Below are positions 57,447 to 64,000 of a DNA stretch of 64,000 nucleotides, piece after piece. The DNA is from Thioclava marina (GTDB lineage Bacteria; Pseudomonadota; Alphaproteobacteria; Rhodobacterales; Rhodobacteraceae): positions 1 through 64,000 of the forward strand of contig NZ_MPZS01000002.1 in the NCBI RefSeq assembly GCF_002020135.1. Reading direction: 5' to 3'. The notes beneath the pieces were generated by a model. That model had not been told where the DNA came from, did not search any database, and worked only from the letters and a program-made list of their open reading frames with translations. Both the position numbers and the translations under genes were made by a program. Each line of letters opens with the position of its first letter. The stretch's first letter is position 1.

Positions 57447-58772
57447 TCACCAATTGTCGCGGAACCAGCGGATAGCCCTGCGCAGCGAGCGCCCGCCCAT
57501 CGTCTCCGGCGGCATCTCGAAATCCCACCATTCGTCTTGCGGATGGGCCGCGAAAAGCGCGAGCCCCACCACCGAGGAGAAGCCCGAACCGGTCGCCGCC
57601 TGCGGCAGTCCCTGCACGCGCATAGGACGCCCGAGGCGCACGTTCTGGCCGAGGATTCGAGCCGCGAGACCGTCGAGACCGGGGATCTGGCTCGCGCCGC
57701 CGGTCAACACAATCTGCTTCGAGGGCAGGTGTTCGAACCCGGCCCCGTCGAGGATCGCGCGCACATCTTCGAGGATTTCCTCGACGCGCGGACGCATGAT
57801 GCCGATCAGTTCGGCGCGGCTGATCTGGCGACGGTCCTTTTCCCAATCGCCGGAATTGCCGCCCAGCTCGATCATCTCGCGATCATCCATGCCGGTCGCG
57901 ACGACGCCGCCGTGGAAGGTCTTGATCCGCTCGGCCACCGACATCGGCACCTGAAGCCCCGCCGCGATGTCGCGGGTGACGTGATCGCCGCCCAGGCGCA
58001 CCGCATCGGCATAGATCATATGTTTCTTCATGAAGATCGACACGCCGGTTGCGCCACCCCCCATATCCACGCAGGCCGAGCCCAGTTCCTGCTCGTCCTC
58101 GACGAGGCTGGAGATGCCCGAGACATAGGCCGAGCTCGCAATACCCGCGAGTTCGAGATCGCAGCGACGGATGCAATAGATCAGGTTCTGGATCGCCGTC
58201 TCTTCGACCGTCAGCAGATGCATATCGACCGCGAGGCGCTGGCCCGCATGGCCGCGCGGATCACCCAGACCCGAGCGGTGATCGAGCGCGAAATTCACAG
58301 GCTGCGCATGAAGCACCTCGCGCCCCGCACCGATCGGCGGCATGTCGCAGGCCGCCAGCACCCGGCTGACATCGCATTCGGTGACCTGATCGCCTTGCAC
58401 CTCGATCTCGCCCGCGAGACCATAGGAGCGCGGCTCGGCCCCGGCGAAACAGGCGATCACGTGATCGACGCGGGTATTGGCCATCTTCTGCGCCGCCTGA
58501 ACGGCGGTGCGGATCGCACGCTCGGTCTCGGCCATCGCGTCGATCTCGCCAAAACGGACCCCGCGCGAGCGGGTCGTCGCGGCCCCGATCACCCGCACCG
58601 CTGCATGACCGGCGAGCGAGCCTTCGTCCTCGGGCCCGTTCGGGCTGTCGAACCGCAGCACGAGGCAGGCGATCTTCGATGTCCCGATATCGAGAAGCGC
58701 GATCACCCCGCGTTGCATCGCGGCCTTGCGCATGTTGCGCATCGCGCGCTGGAACTCGTAGAGATCGGTCAT
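57447..58772 (-). CDS. ftsA: Cell division protein FtsA
   Basis: An actin-like ATPase that tethers FtsZ to the membrane and recruits later division proteins. The 441-residue protein has VIALLDIGTSKIACLVLR (phosphate 1 motif, near 23-40), the SHS2-type 1C domain, CVDMGGGATGVSIF (phosphate 2) and QIVLTGGASQIPGL (adenosine motif). It ends in RRAIRWFRDNW, the amphipathic membrane-binding helix. It overlaps ftsQ by four bases. Order ftsQ-ftsA-ftsZ is standard. Confidence 0.96.
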   Translation of the reverse strand: MTDLYEFQRAMRNMRKAAMQRGVIALLDIGTSKIACLVLRFDSPNGPEDEGSLAGHAAVRVIGAATTRSRGVRFGEIDAMAETERAIRTAVQAAQKMANTRVDHVIACFAGAEPRSYGLAGEIEVQGDQVTECDVSRVLAACDMPPIGAGREVLHAQPVNFALDHRSGLGDPRGHAGQRLAVDMHLLTVEETAIQNLIYCIRRCDLELAGIASSAYVSGISSLVEDEQELGSACVDMGGGATGVSIFMKKHMIYADAVRLGGDHVTRDIAAGLQVPMSVAERIKTFHGGVVATGMDDREMIELGGNSGDWEKDRRQISRAELIGIMRPRVEEILEDVRAILDGAGFEHLPSKQIVLTGGASQIPGLDGLAARILGQNVRLGRPMRVQGLPQAATGSGFSSVVGLALFAAHPQDEWWDFEMPPETMGGRSLRRAIRWFRDNW

Positions 58773-59731
58773 TGCGTGGCCCTCGCTTTGAGAATGTCGG
58801 ATTGGACGCGGCGGAACTCGGCGAGCGCGTCATCGCTCAGCCGGATCGTCGGGCGGTCCTTGTTGCGGAAATCGATCACGGTGAAATCGCGTGCGAGGAG
58901 ATCCTCGGCCGTGTTGAGCGCAAGGATGCGGTCGAGAGCCGAGACGGGATCTTTCTCGGGCAGCATGATGCGCTGGTCGTTGTCGAGCACCATGTCCCAG
59001 CGCCGCTCGCCCACACGCTCCAAACCGCGCAGGCGTGGGAGGATCGGGCCCGCATCCGCGAGGATCTGAAGCGCTTCGGGGACCGCCTTGTCCGCACCCT
59101 CGCCCGCAATCACCGGCAGATCCGGCCGCGCCTCGCGGGTCAGGAGCGTCGCGACCCGGTGACCGGATGTGTCGAGCATCTCGAGCCCCGTCGGCTTGCG
59201 CCACAGGATCGCCGGAATGCGCTCGGTCACGTCGGCTTCGAGAATGCCGCCCGCGCGGATCACGAGGCTCACATCGGCCACCGCATCCAGCCGACGGATC
59301 GTGTCGCGGTAGGCCTCGAGATCGATATCGAAGCTCGAAGCGGGCAAGCCCACGGGCATCATCGCGCGCACGGCATGGGCGACCTCGGGGCTCGCGCCCT
59401 CGATCTTGAGGATCTTCACCATGAATTCGGGGCGATGCTCGATCGCCTCCTTCGCGTCCTGCACCTTGGCGACCAGATCGGCGCGGCGCCCCTGATCCCC
59501 GAGCCAGAGCCCAAGCCCCAACACCACGACAAAGACCGGAACCCCGATCCGGGTGAAGGCGCGCACCGCCGGGGTGAGCCAAAGGCGCTGAAGCCTGAAG
59601 GACAGGCGCGACGGAGCGGGGTCGCGGCGCGGCGTGCGCGCACGCTGATAGACGCGCGGCGCCATGCCGGTGACGGGACCGCCGCGATGGCCCGAGGCCT
59701 CGCTCGGGGGATGCGGGGTCAGCGGTCGCAT
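58769..59731 (-). CDS. ftsQ: Cell division protein FtsQ
   Basis: A 320-residue bitopic protein of the divisome that links early and late components. It has a cytoplasmic basic N-terminus (1-65), one membrane helix (about 62-80, [15 protein letters not shown]), a POTRA domain (about 95-170, beginning [15 protein letters not shown]) and the FtsQ beta-domain to the end. The ATG at 59731 lies inside the ddl 3' end and has GGAGG seven bases upstream. It overlaps ftsA by four bases. Confidence 0.92.
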   Translation of the reverse strand: MRPLTPHPPSEASGHRGGPVTGMAPRVYQRARTPRRDPAPSRLSFRLQRLWLTPAVRAFTRIGVPVFVVVLGLGLWLGDQGRRADLVAKVQDAKEAIEHRPEFMVKILKIEGASPEVAHAVRAMMPVGLPASSFDIDLEAYRDTIRRLDAVADVSLVIRAGGILEADVTERIPAILWRKPTGLEMLDTSGHRVATLLTREARPDLPVIAGEGADKAVPEALQILADAGPILPRLRGLERVGERRWDMVLDNDQRIMLPEKDPVSALDRILALNTAEDLLARDFTVIDFRNKDRPTIRLSDDALAEFRRVQSDILKARATQ

Positions 59732-60642
59732 GAGGCATCCTCCACCAGCCAGGCGCAGAGCGCGGGGAAGTCGATGCCGCAATGCGCGGCCTGTTCGGGG
59801 GCGAGCGAGGTGGGCGTCATCCCGGGTTGGGTGTTGGTTTCAAGCAGCACGAGCCCTGCAAGCCCCCTGCCCTCGTCCCAGCGAAAATCGGTGCGCGACA
59901 GGCCCCGGCAGCCCAGTACCTGATGGGCACGCAGAGCGTAGTCGAGGCAGGCCTCGGTGATTTCATTCGGCAATTCGGCCGGCAGCACATGGCGCGACCC
60001 GCCGGGGCGGTATTTCGCGTCATAGTCATACCAGCCCTCGGTGATGATCTCGGTCACGCAAAGCGCGCGGTCGCCCATCACCGACACGGTCAGCTCGCGG
60101 CCGGGCGCATAGGTCTCGACCATCACCTCGGCGGGCATCTGTTCGGACAGCTTCGGCGGCGAATTTGCCCCGTCCATCACCAGATAGACCCCGACGGAAG
60201 AGCCCTCGTTATTCGGTTTCACGACATAAGGCGCGGGCAGCACATGGCGCGCCATCACCTCTTCTTTCACCGCGATCACCGATTGCACGATCGGCAGATC
60301 AACGGCGGCATAGGCCTGCTTGGCACGGGCCTTGTCCATCGCAAGCGCAGAGGCCAGCACGCCGGAATGGGTGTAGGGAATACGCAGCCATTCGAGCAGG
60401 CCCTGCACGCAGCCATCCTCGCCCCAGCGGCCATGCAGGGCGTTGAAAACGCAATCGGCCCGGGCGTCCGCCAGACGCTGCGGAAGATCCTCTCCCGCGT
60501 CGATCTCGATCACTTCGAAACCCGCCGTGCGCAGCGCCTTGGCGCATTCGCGCCCCGAGGACAAAGACACCTCCCGCTCTGCGGAAGGGCCGCCCAAAAG
60601 GACCGCCACACGATGGGATGCCCTGCTCGACATACCCGCCAC
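59719..60642 (-). CDS. ddl: D-alanine--D-alanine ligase
   Basis: This ATP-grasp enzyme joins two D-alanines for the peptidoglycan stem peptide. The 307-residue protein has [19 protein letters not shown] (12-30), the [11 protein letters not shown] loop and the C-terminal [22 protein letters not shown] with metal-binding Glu/Asn and the PGMT motif. The start is a GTG at 60642 with GAGG five bases upstream; an ATG three codons later lacks a site. It overlaps ftsQ by 13 bases and follows murB. Confidence 0.95.
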   Translation of the reverse strand: MAGMSSRASHRVAVLLGGPSAEREVSLSSGRECAKALRTAGFEVIEIDAGEDLPQRLADARADCVFNALHGRWGEDGCVQGLLEWLRIPYTHSGVLASALAMDKARAKQAYAAVDLPIVQSVIAVKEEVMARHVLPAPYVVKPNNEGSSVGVYLVMDGANSPPKLSEQMPAEVMVETYAPGRELTVSVMGDRALCVTEIITEGWYDYDAKYRPGGSRHVLPAELPNEITEACLDYALRAHQVLGCRGLSRTDFRWDEGRGLAGLVLLETNTQPGMTPTSLAPEQAAHCGIDFPALCAWLVEDASCDR

Positions 60643-60699
60643 TTTCGCCTCATGCGGGGGTTGGCCCCCGTCTGGAAATCGCGCTTAAGGGCAGAGGTC

Positions 60700-61632
60700 T
60701 TATGCCTCGAATTCTCCCACGCGCATGATTTCCCACTCTAGCGAAATTCCGCTCGATTGCACAACCTTTTTGCGCACCTCTTCCCCGAGATTTTCGAGGT
60801 CTGCGGCCGTAGCGTCACCGGTGTTGATCAGGAAATTGCTGTGTTTTTCGGACATTTGCGCACCACCGATCCGTGCGCCGCGCATTCCGGCATCGTCAAT
60901 GACCTTCCAGGCCTTCAGCTCATGCGCATCATCGGCGCGTCCCGTCGAGGAAAACCCCGCCGGGTTGCGGAAGGTCGAGCCTGCGGTGCGGTCCTTGGTA
61001 GGCTGGGTGGCGTCGCGCTTGGCGAGCTGGTCGGCCATATGCGCCTCGAGCGCCTCCGGATCACCCGCCTCGGCGCGGAACGTGGCCCCGGTCAGCACCC
61101 AGCCTTCGGGCAGATCGGACTGGCGATAGGCGAAGTTCAGATCCTTGGGCGTGAGCGTCACCCGCTCGCCCTCGCGCGTGATCGCGCGGGCCTCGATCAG
61201 GTGATCGGCGACGTAAGAGCCGTAGCAGCCCGCATTCATCCGCACCGCGCCGCCGATCGCGCCGGGAATCGTGCGCAGGAAGGTCAAGTCGCGCCCCGCT
61301 TGCGCCGCGCGCCGCGCGACATGGGCATCGAGCGCCGCGGCGCCTGCAATCACCGTCTCGCCCTGCACCTCGATCCCGTTGAAGCCCCGCCCGAGCCGGA
61401 TCACCACCGCCCGGATGCCGCCATCGCGCACGATCAGGTTGGAACCCACCCCCATCGGGAAGACCGGCACCTCCTTGGGCAGCCCCTTCAGGAAGGCCGC
61501 TAGGTCGTCTTCATCGGCAGGCTGGAACAGCCAGTCTGCCGGGCCGCCGACACGCAGCCAGGTCAGATCGGCCAACGGCCGGTTCGGCGTCAGCGCGCCG
61601 CGCGGAGTATAGCTCGAAAGACAATCACTCAT
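60700..61632 (-). CDS. murB: UDP-N-acetylenolpyruvoylglucosamine reductase
   Basis: MurB reduces UDP-GlcNAc-enolpyruvate to UDP-MurNAc with FAD and NADPH. The 310-residue protein has the FAD-binding stretch [31 protein letters not shown] (near 125-140), and the type I catalytic serine loop AGSTFRNP. The C-terminal helix ([21 protein letters not shown]) supplies the last catalytic glutamate. It sits between the DUF2484 gene and ddl, 57 bases from ddl, in the mur-fts cluster. Confidence 0.96.
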   Translation of the reverse strand: MSDCLSSYTPRGALTPNRPLADLTWLRVGGPADWLFQPADEDDLAAFLKGLPKEVPVFPMGVGSNLIVRDGGIRAVVIRLGRGFNGIEVQGETVIAGAAALDAHVARRAAQAGRDLTFLRTIPGAIGGAVRMNAGCYGSYVADHLIEARAITREGERVTLTPKDLNFAYRQSDLPEGWVLTGATFRAEAGDPEALEAHMADQLAKRDATQPTKDRTAGSTFRNPAGFSSTGRADDAHELKAWKVIDDAGMRGARIGGAQMSEKHSNFLINTGDATAADLENLGEEVRKKVVQSSGISLEWEIMRVGEFEA

Positions 61633-61676
61633 GGCTAGTCTCCTAGCCGCGCCTGCCGCTCAGGGCAAGCAGACGC

Positions 61677-61931
61677 TCACTCGCCCGCTTGATCGCGCGG
61701 CTGGCGCAGGGCGCGAAACAGGAAGATCACCGGCCAGCGCAGCACCGATATGCCGCCCGCAAGCACCACCAGCCCCCAAACGGGGCCATTCTCATAGGTC
61801 ACCCAGCCCAGGATCGGCACGCCAAGCGCGATCAGCCCCCAGGCGGCGGGCCAGTGGAACCGTCGCGGACCAATCGCGATGCCGGTTGCCAGCAGGGCCC
61901 AGAGGCAGGCGAGGATCAGCGAAATCGTCAT
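61677..61931 (-). CDS. DUF2484 family small membrane protein
   Basis: An 84-residue protein with two or three hydrophobic segments (about residues 3-20, 29-46 and 50-72) separated by short basic or polar turns (GPRRFHWPAAWG, TYENGP). DUF2484 genes are found in Rhodobacterales between murC and murB, as here, which suggests a role tied to wall synthesis, but none is established. Its start overlaps the stop of the APC permease by four bases, so the two are translated together. Confidence 0.8.
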   Translation of the reverse strand: MTISLILACLWALLATGIAIGPRRFHWPAAWGLIALGVPILGWVTYENGPVWGLVVLAGGISVLRWPVIFLFRALRQPRDQAGE

Positions 61932-63118
61932 GCGAAACCTCCCAGAGCGGCGATCAAGGCGGCGCCTGCGACGCTCGCGCCCAGCACCGGAACCGCCATC
62001 GGCACACGGAACGGCGCGAAGGCGGAGCGGCGCTTAAGCACGATGAGCGCAAGATTGACAAGCAGAAAGACGCCAAGAAGAACGATCGCACTCGCGCCGG
62101 CGAGTTGCTCGATCGGGGCCGAGAGCGCCAGCGCGATCATGCCGGCGCCCGAAAGCACCGTTGCGAGAACGGGCGTGCCAAAGCGCGGATGGGCAGCGTG
62201 AAAAACGCTCAGAGCAGGCGTGCGGCGCCCCAGACCGTAGAGCACCCGCGCCGCCATAACCACCTGCGCCAGCACCCCGTTCAGCGCCGCAGCCACCGCG
62301 ATCGCGGCCAGCAGCTGCGGCCCGTGCCCCGCCGCTTGCCATACAAGGGCCAGCGGCTGCTCGGAGGCGCTCAGCTCGGCCAGCGGCACTGCGCGCACCG
62401 CCGCCCAGGAGACGCCGAGATAGAGCACCGTGGTGATCGCCAGCGCACCCAGGATTGCGCGCGGCATGTCACGGGTGGGATCACGCATCTCCTCGGACAT
62501 GTTCACCATGTCCTCAAAGCCGATGAAGGCGAAGAAAGCCAATGACGCAGCCATCGCAATCCCCGGCCAATAGGGCGCGGGAAGCGGAGTCAGATCCGGG
62601 CTCGGAGCGACCGAGAACCCGGCCCAGATCACCAGCGCCAACCCGCAAACCTCGATCAGGGTCAGCACTGCGGCAAAGCCCACGGATTCCAGCACGCCAA
62701 GGCAAGCCACGCCGATCAGAGCGAGCCCGAGCACCACCATCACCACCTCGTTCGGCAGGGGCAGAAGCAACGTGAGATACCCCGCGCCCCCGCGCAGCAC
62801 CGCCGCCGCCGAGATCGTGCCCGCCGCGACGATGGCAAGCCCCACGAGAACGCCGAGCGCGCGGCTGTCCAACCCCGCCTCGACATAGGCGGCCTCGCCC
62901 GCAGCTTCGGGAATACGCGAGGACAGCTCGGCATAAGACAGCGCCGACGGAGTCGCGATGAGCCCGGCCAGCGCAAAGGCCAGCGGAGCCCAGATCCCGG
63001 ACTGCGCGGCCACCGCCCCCACGAGCACGTAGATCCCCGCACCGACCATGACGCCGACCCCGTAGCCGATCATCAGAACAGGCCCGAGGCGACGTTTCAA
63101 ATGGGTCTCGTTGCGCAT
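61928..63118 (-). CDS. APC-superfamily amino acid permease
   Basis: A 396-residue transporter with about 11-12 hydrophobic helices. GPVLMIGYGVGVMVGAGIYVLVG (near residues 12-34) is the APC helix-1 substrate-binding region with the GAG-type kink. FFAFIGFEDMVNMSEEMRDP and RAILGALAITTVLYL match helix 6 and the following loop. The substrate is unknown. AAGGATAG precedes the ATG; the upstream open frame to 63349 runs into murC and is rejected. It lies between murC and DUF2484-murB, where a permease is unexpected. Confidence 0.88.
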   Translation of the reverse strand: MRNETHLKRRLGPVLMIGYGVGVMVGAGIYVLVGAVAAQSGIWAPLAFALAGLIATPSALSYAELSSRIPEAAGEAAYVEAGLDSRALGVLVGLAIVAAGTISAAAVLRGGAGYLTLLLPLPNEVVMVVLGLALIGVACLGVLESVGFAAVLTLIEVCGLALVIWAGFSVAPSPDLTPLPAPYWPGIAMAASLAFFAFIGFEDMVNMSEEMRDPTRDMPRAILGALAITTVLYLGVSWAAVRAVPLAELSASEQPLALVWQAAGHGPQLLAAIAVAAALNGVLAQVVMAARVLYGLGRRTPALSVFHAAHPRFGTPVLATVLSGAGMIALALSAPIEQLAGASAIVLLGVFLLVNLALIVLKRRSAFAPFRVPMAVPVLGASVAGAALIAALGGFA

Positions 63119-63197
63119 AACGCGGCTATCCTTGCCCAATCCCTCGACGTGGCAGCGCCGCAGTTCCGTTTCCCGCCGGGACGCGCCCGGCGCCCGC

Positions 63198-64000
63198 TCA
63201 GCCCCCCAGCTTCGCGGGCAGGTTGTTCGCCCAGGCCGAAATCGTCCCTGCCCCGAGGCAGACGACGATATCGCCCGGCCGCGCCTGTTCGCGCACCAGC
63301 CGGGCCAGATCCTCTTCCGAGATGATGGCGCGCGCATGACGGTGGCCATGCGCGATCAGCCCGGCCACCAGGTCGTCGCGGGTCGCGCCCTCGATCGGGT
63401 CCTCGCCGGCCGAGAAGACCTCGGCGATGGCGACCACGTCGGCCTCGTTGAAACAGGTGCAGAAATCGTCAAACAGCGAGTGCAGGCGCGAATAGCGGTG
63501 CGGCTGATGCACGGCAATCACCCGCGCGCCGGGCTTCACCGCCTGTCGGGCGGCTTTCAGAACGGCGGCGATCTCGACCGGATGGTGCCCGTAGTCGTCG
63601 ATGATCGTGACGCCGCCCAGAACCTCGCCCACCTTGGTGAAGCGCCGGTTCACGCCGCCGAAATTCGCCAGCGCCTCGCGGATCTCGTCTCTCTTCATGC
63701 CCAGATGGCGGGCGACAGCCACAGCAGCCAGCGCGTTCGAGACGTTGTGATCGCCCGGCATCGGGAGCGTGCAGCCCTCGATCACCGGCTTGCCCTCTTC
63801 GCCTTGCAGCGCGATGTCGAAATGCGCGACGCCCGCCTCGTAGCGCAGGTTCAGCGCACGCACATCGGCCTGCGCATTGAAGCCGAAGGTCACGACGCGG
63901 CGGTCGTTGAGCTTGCCGACCAGCGTCTGCACTTCGGGGTGATCGGTGCAGCAGACCGCGAGCCCGTAGAAGGGGATATTCGAGACGAAATCGTAGAACC
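63198..64000 (-). CDS. murC: UDP-N-acetylmuramate--L-alanine ligase (partial, N-terminus outside window)
   Basis: The C-terminal 267 codons of MurC, which adds L-alanine to UDP-MurNAc. The gene runs past the right edge on the minus strand, so the N-terminal Rossmann part and the P-loop are missing here. The visible part has the middle-domain stretch [38 protein letters not shown], and the C-terminal domain with [16 protein letters not shown] and [18 protein letters not shown]. It begins the run murC, APC permease, DUF2484, murB, ddl, ftsQ, ftsA, ftsZ. Confidence 0.95.
   Translation of the reverse strand, partial: FYDFVSNIPFYGLAVCCTDHPEVQTLVGKLNDRRVVTFGFNAQADVRALNLRYEAGVAHFDIALQGEEGKPVIEGCTLPMPGDHNVSNALAAVAVARHLGMKRDEIREALANFGGVNRRFTKVGEVLGGVTIIDDYGHHPVEIAAVLKAARQAVKPGARVIAVHQPHRYSRLHSLFDDFCTCFNEADVVAIAEVFSAGEDPIEGATRDDLVAGLIAHGHRHARAIISEEDLARLVREQARPGDIVVCLGAGTISAWANNLPAKLGG

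Overview
The window is a GC-rich chromosomal segment of a Rhodobacterales alphaproteobacterium (Rhodobacter/Thioclava/Paracoccus-like; genus not resolved from the sequence). Support comes from a set of features familiar in that group: the order argS, SPOR protein, nagZ, scpA, scpB; the block yceD, rpmF, plsX, fabH, ihfA, merR; aerobic cobaltochelatase genes cobS and cobT; an L21 protein with a C-terminal extension; a cysteine-poor DksA; a DUF2484 gene in the mur-fts cluster; and an rRNA leader of the type seen in Rhodobacteraceae. Nearly all of the window is housekeeping chromosome. I see no insertion sequence, prophage, CRISPR array or defence island.

Layout. 1-345: leader and promoter of an rRNA operon reading left out of the window (its 16S gene lies outside), then the terminator of the phospholipid genes. 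428-1891: pssA and psd (phosphatidylethanolamine synthesis). 2253-3214: rpsI and rplM. 3420-13831: mixed genes, including a crotonase-fold protein, proB, obgE, rpmA, rplU, an AMACR-like racemase, uup, an OlsB-like acyltransferase and bamE. 13997-18465: yceD, rpmF, plsX, fabH, ihfA and a MerR-type regulator. 18552-21599: tRNA-Pro(GGG), a long Dcd-type deaminase, a FAD monooxygenase and dksA. 21783-24357: a MoxR ATPase without an adjacent VWA partner, and a lower-GC PaaK/CapK-like adenylating enzyme in what looks like a rearranged or acquired segment. 24358-32601: scpB, scpA, nagZ, SPOR protein, argS, glcG and glcB. 33019-46812: pepN, gatB, DUF808, a J-domain protein, cobS, cobT and aminopeptidase P. 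46948-51449: ackA, a MaoC-Pta fusion and D-lactate dehydrogenase, which could together carry D-lactate toward acetate by way of acetyl-CoA. 51624-64000: recN, bamD, lpxC, ftsZ, ftsA, ftsQ, ddl, murB, DUF2484, an APC permease and partial murC, all on the minus strand (division, wall and outer membrane).

The most striking non-coding signal is a family of seven intergenic palindromic elements centred near 2128, 7461, 10559, 12540, 38992, 46880 and 51559. Their core is GATATTT...AAATATC. The inner arm sequence differs between copies, but in at least three copies both arms changed together, and every copy lies about 30-90 bp beyond a stop codon. This pattern suggests selection on an RNA hairpin at mRNA 3' ends. 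Other points to check: a crotonase-like protein lacking both catalytic glutamates, a MaoC domain with Asp replaced by Asn, an internally duplicated dCTP-deaminase-type protein, and an amino-acid permease inside the mur cluster.

Starts were set by Shine-Dalgarno position and family N-termini. Functional assignments come from reading motifs, without database searches.
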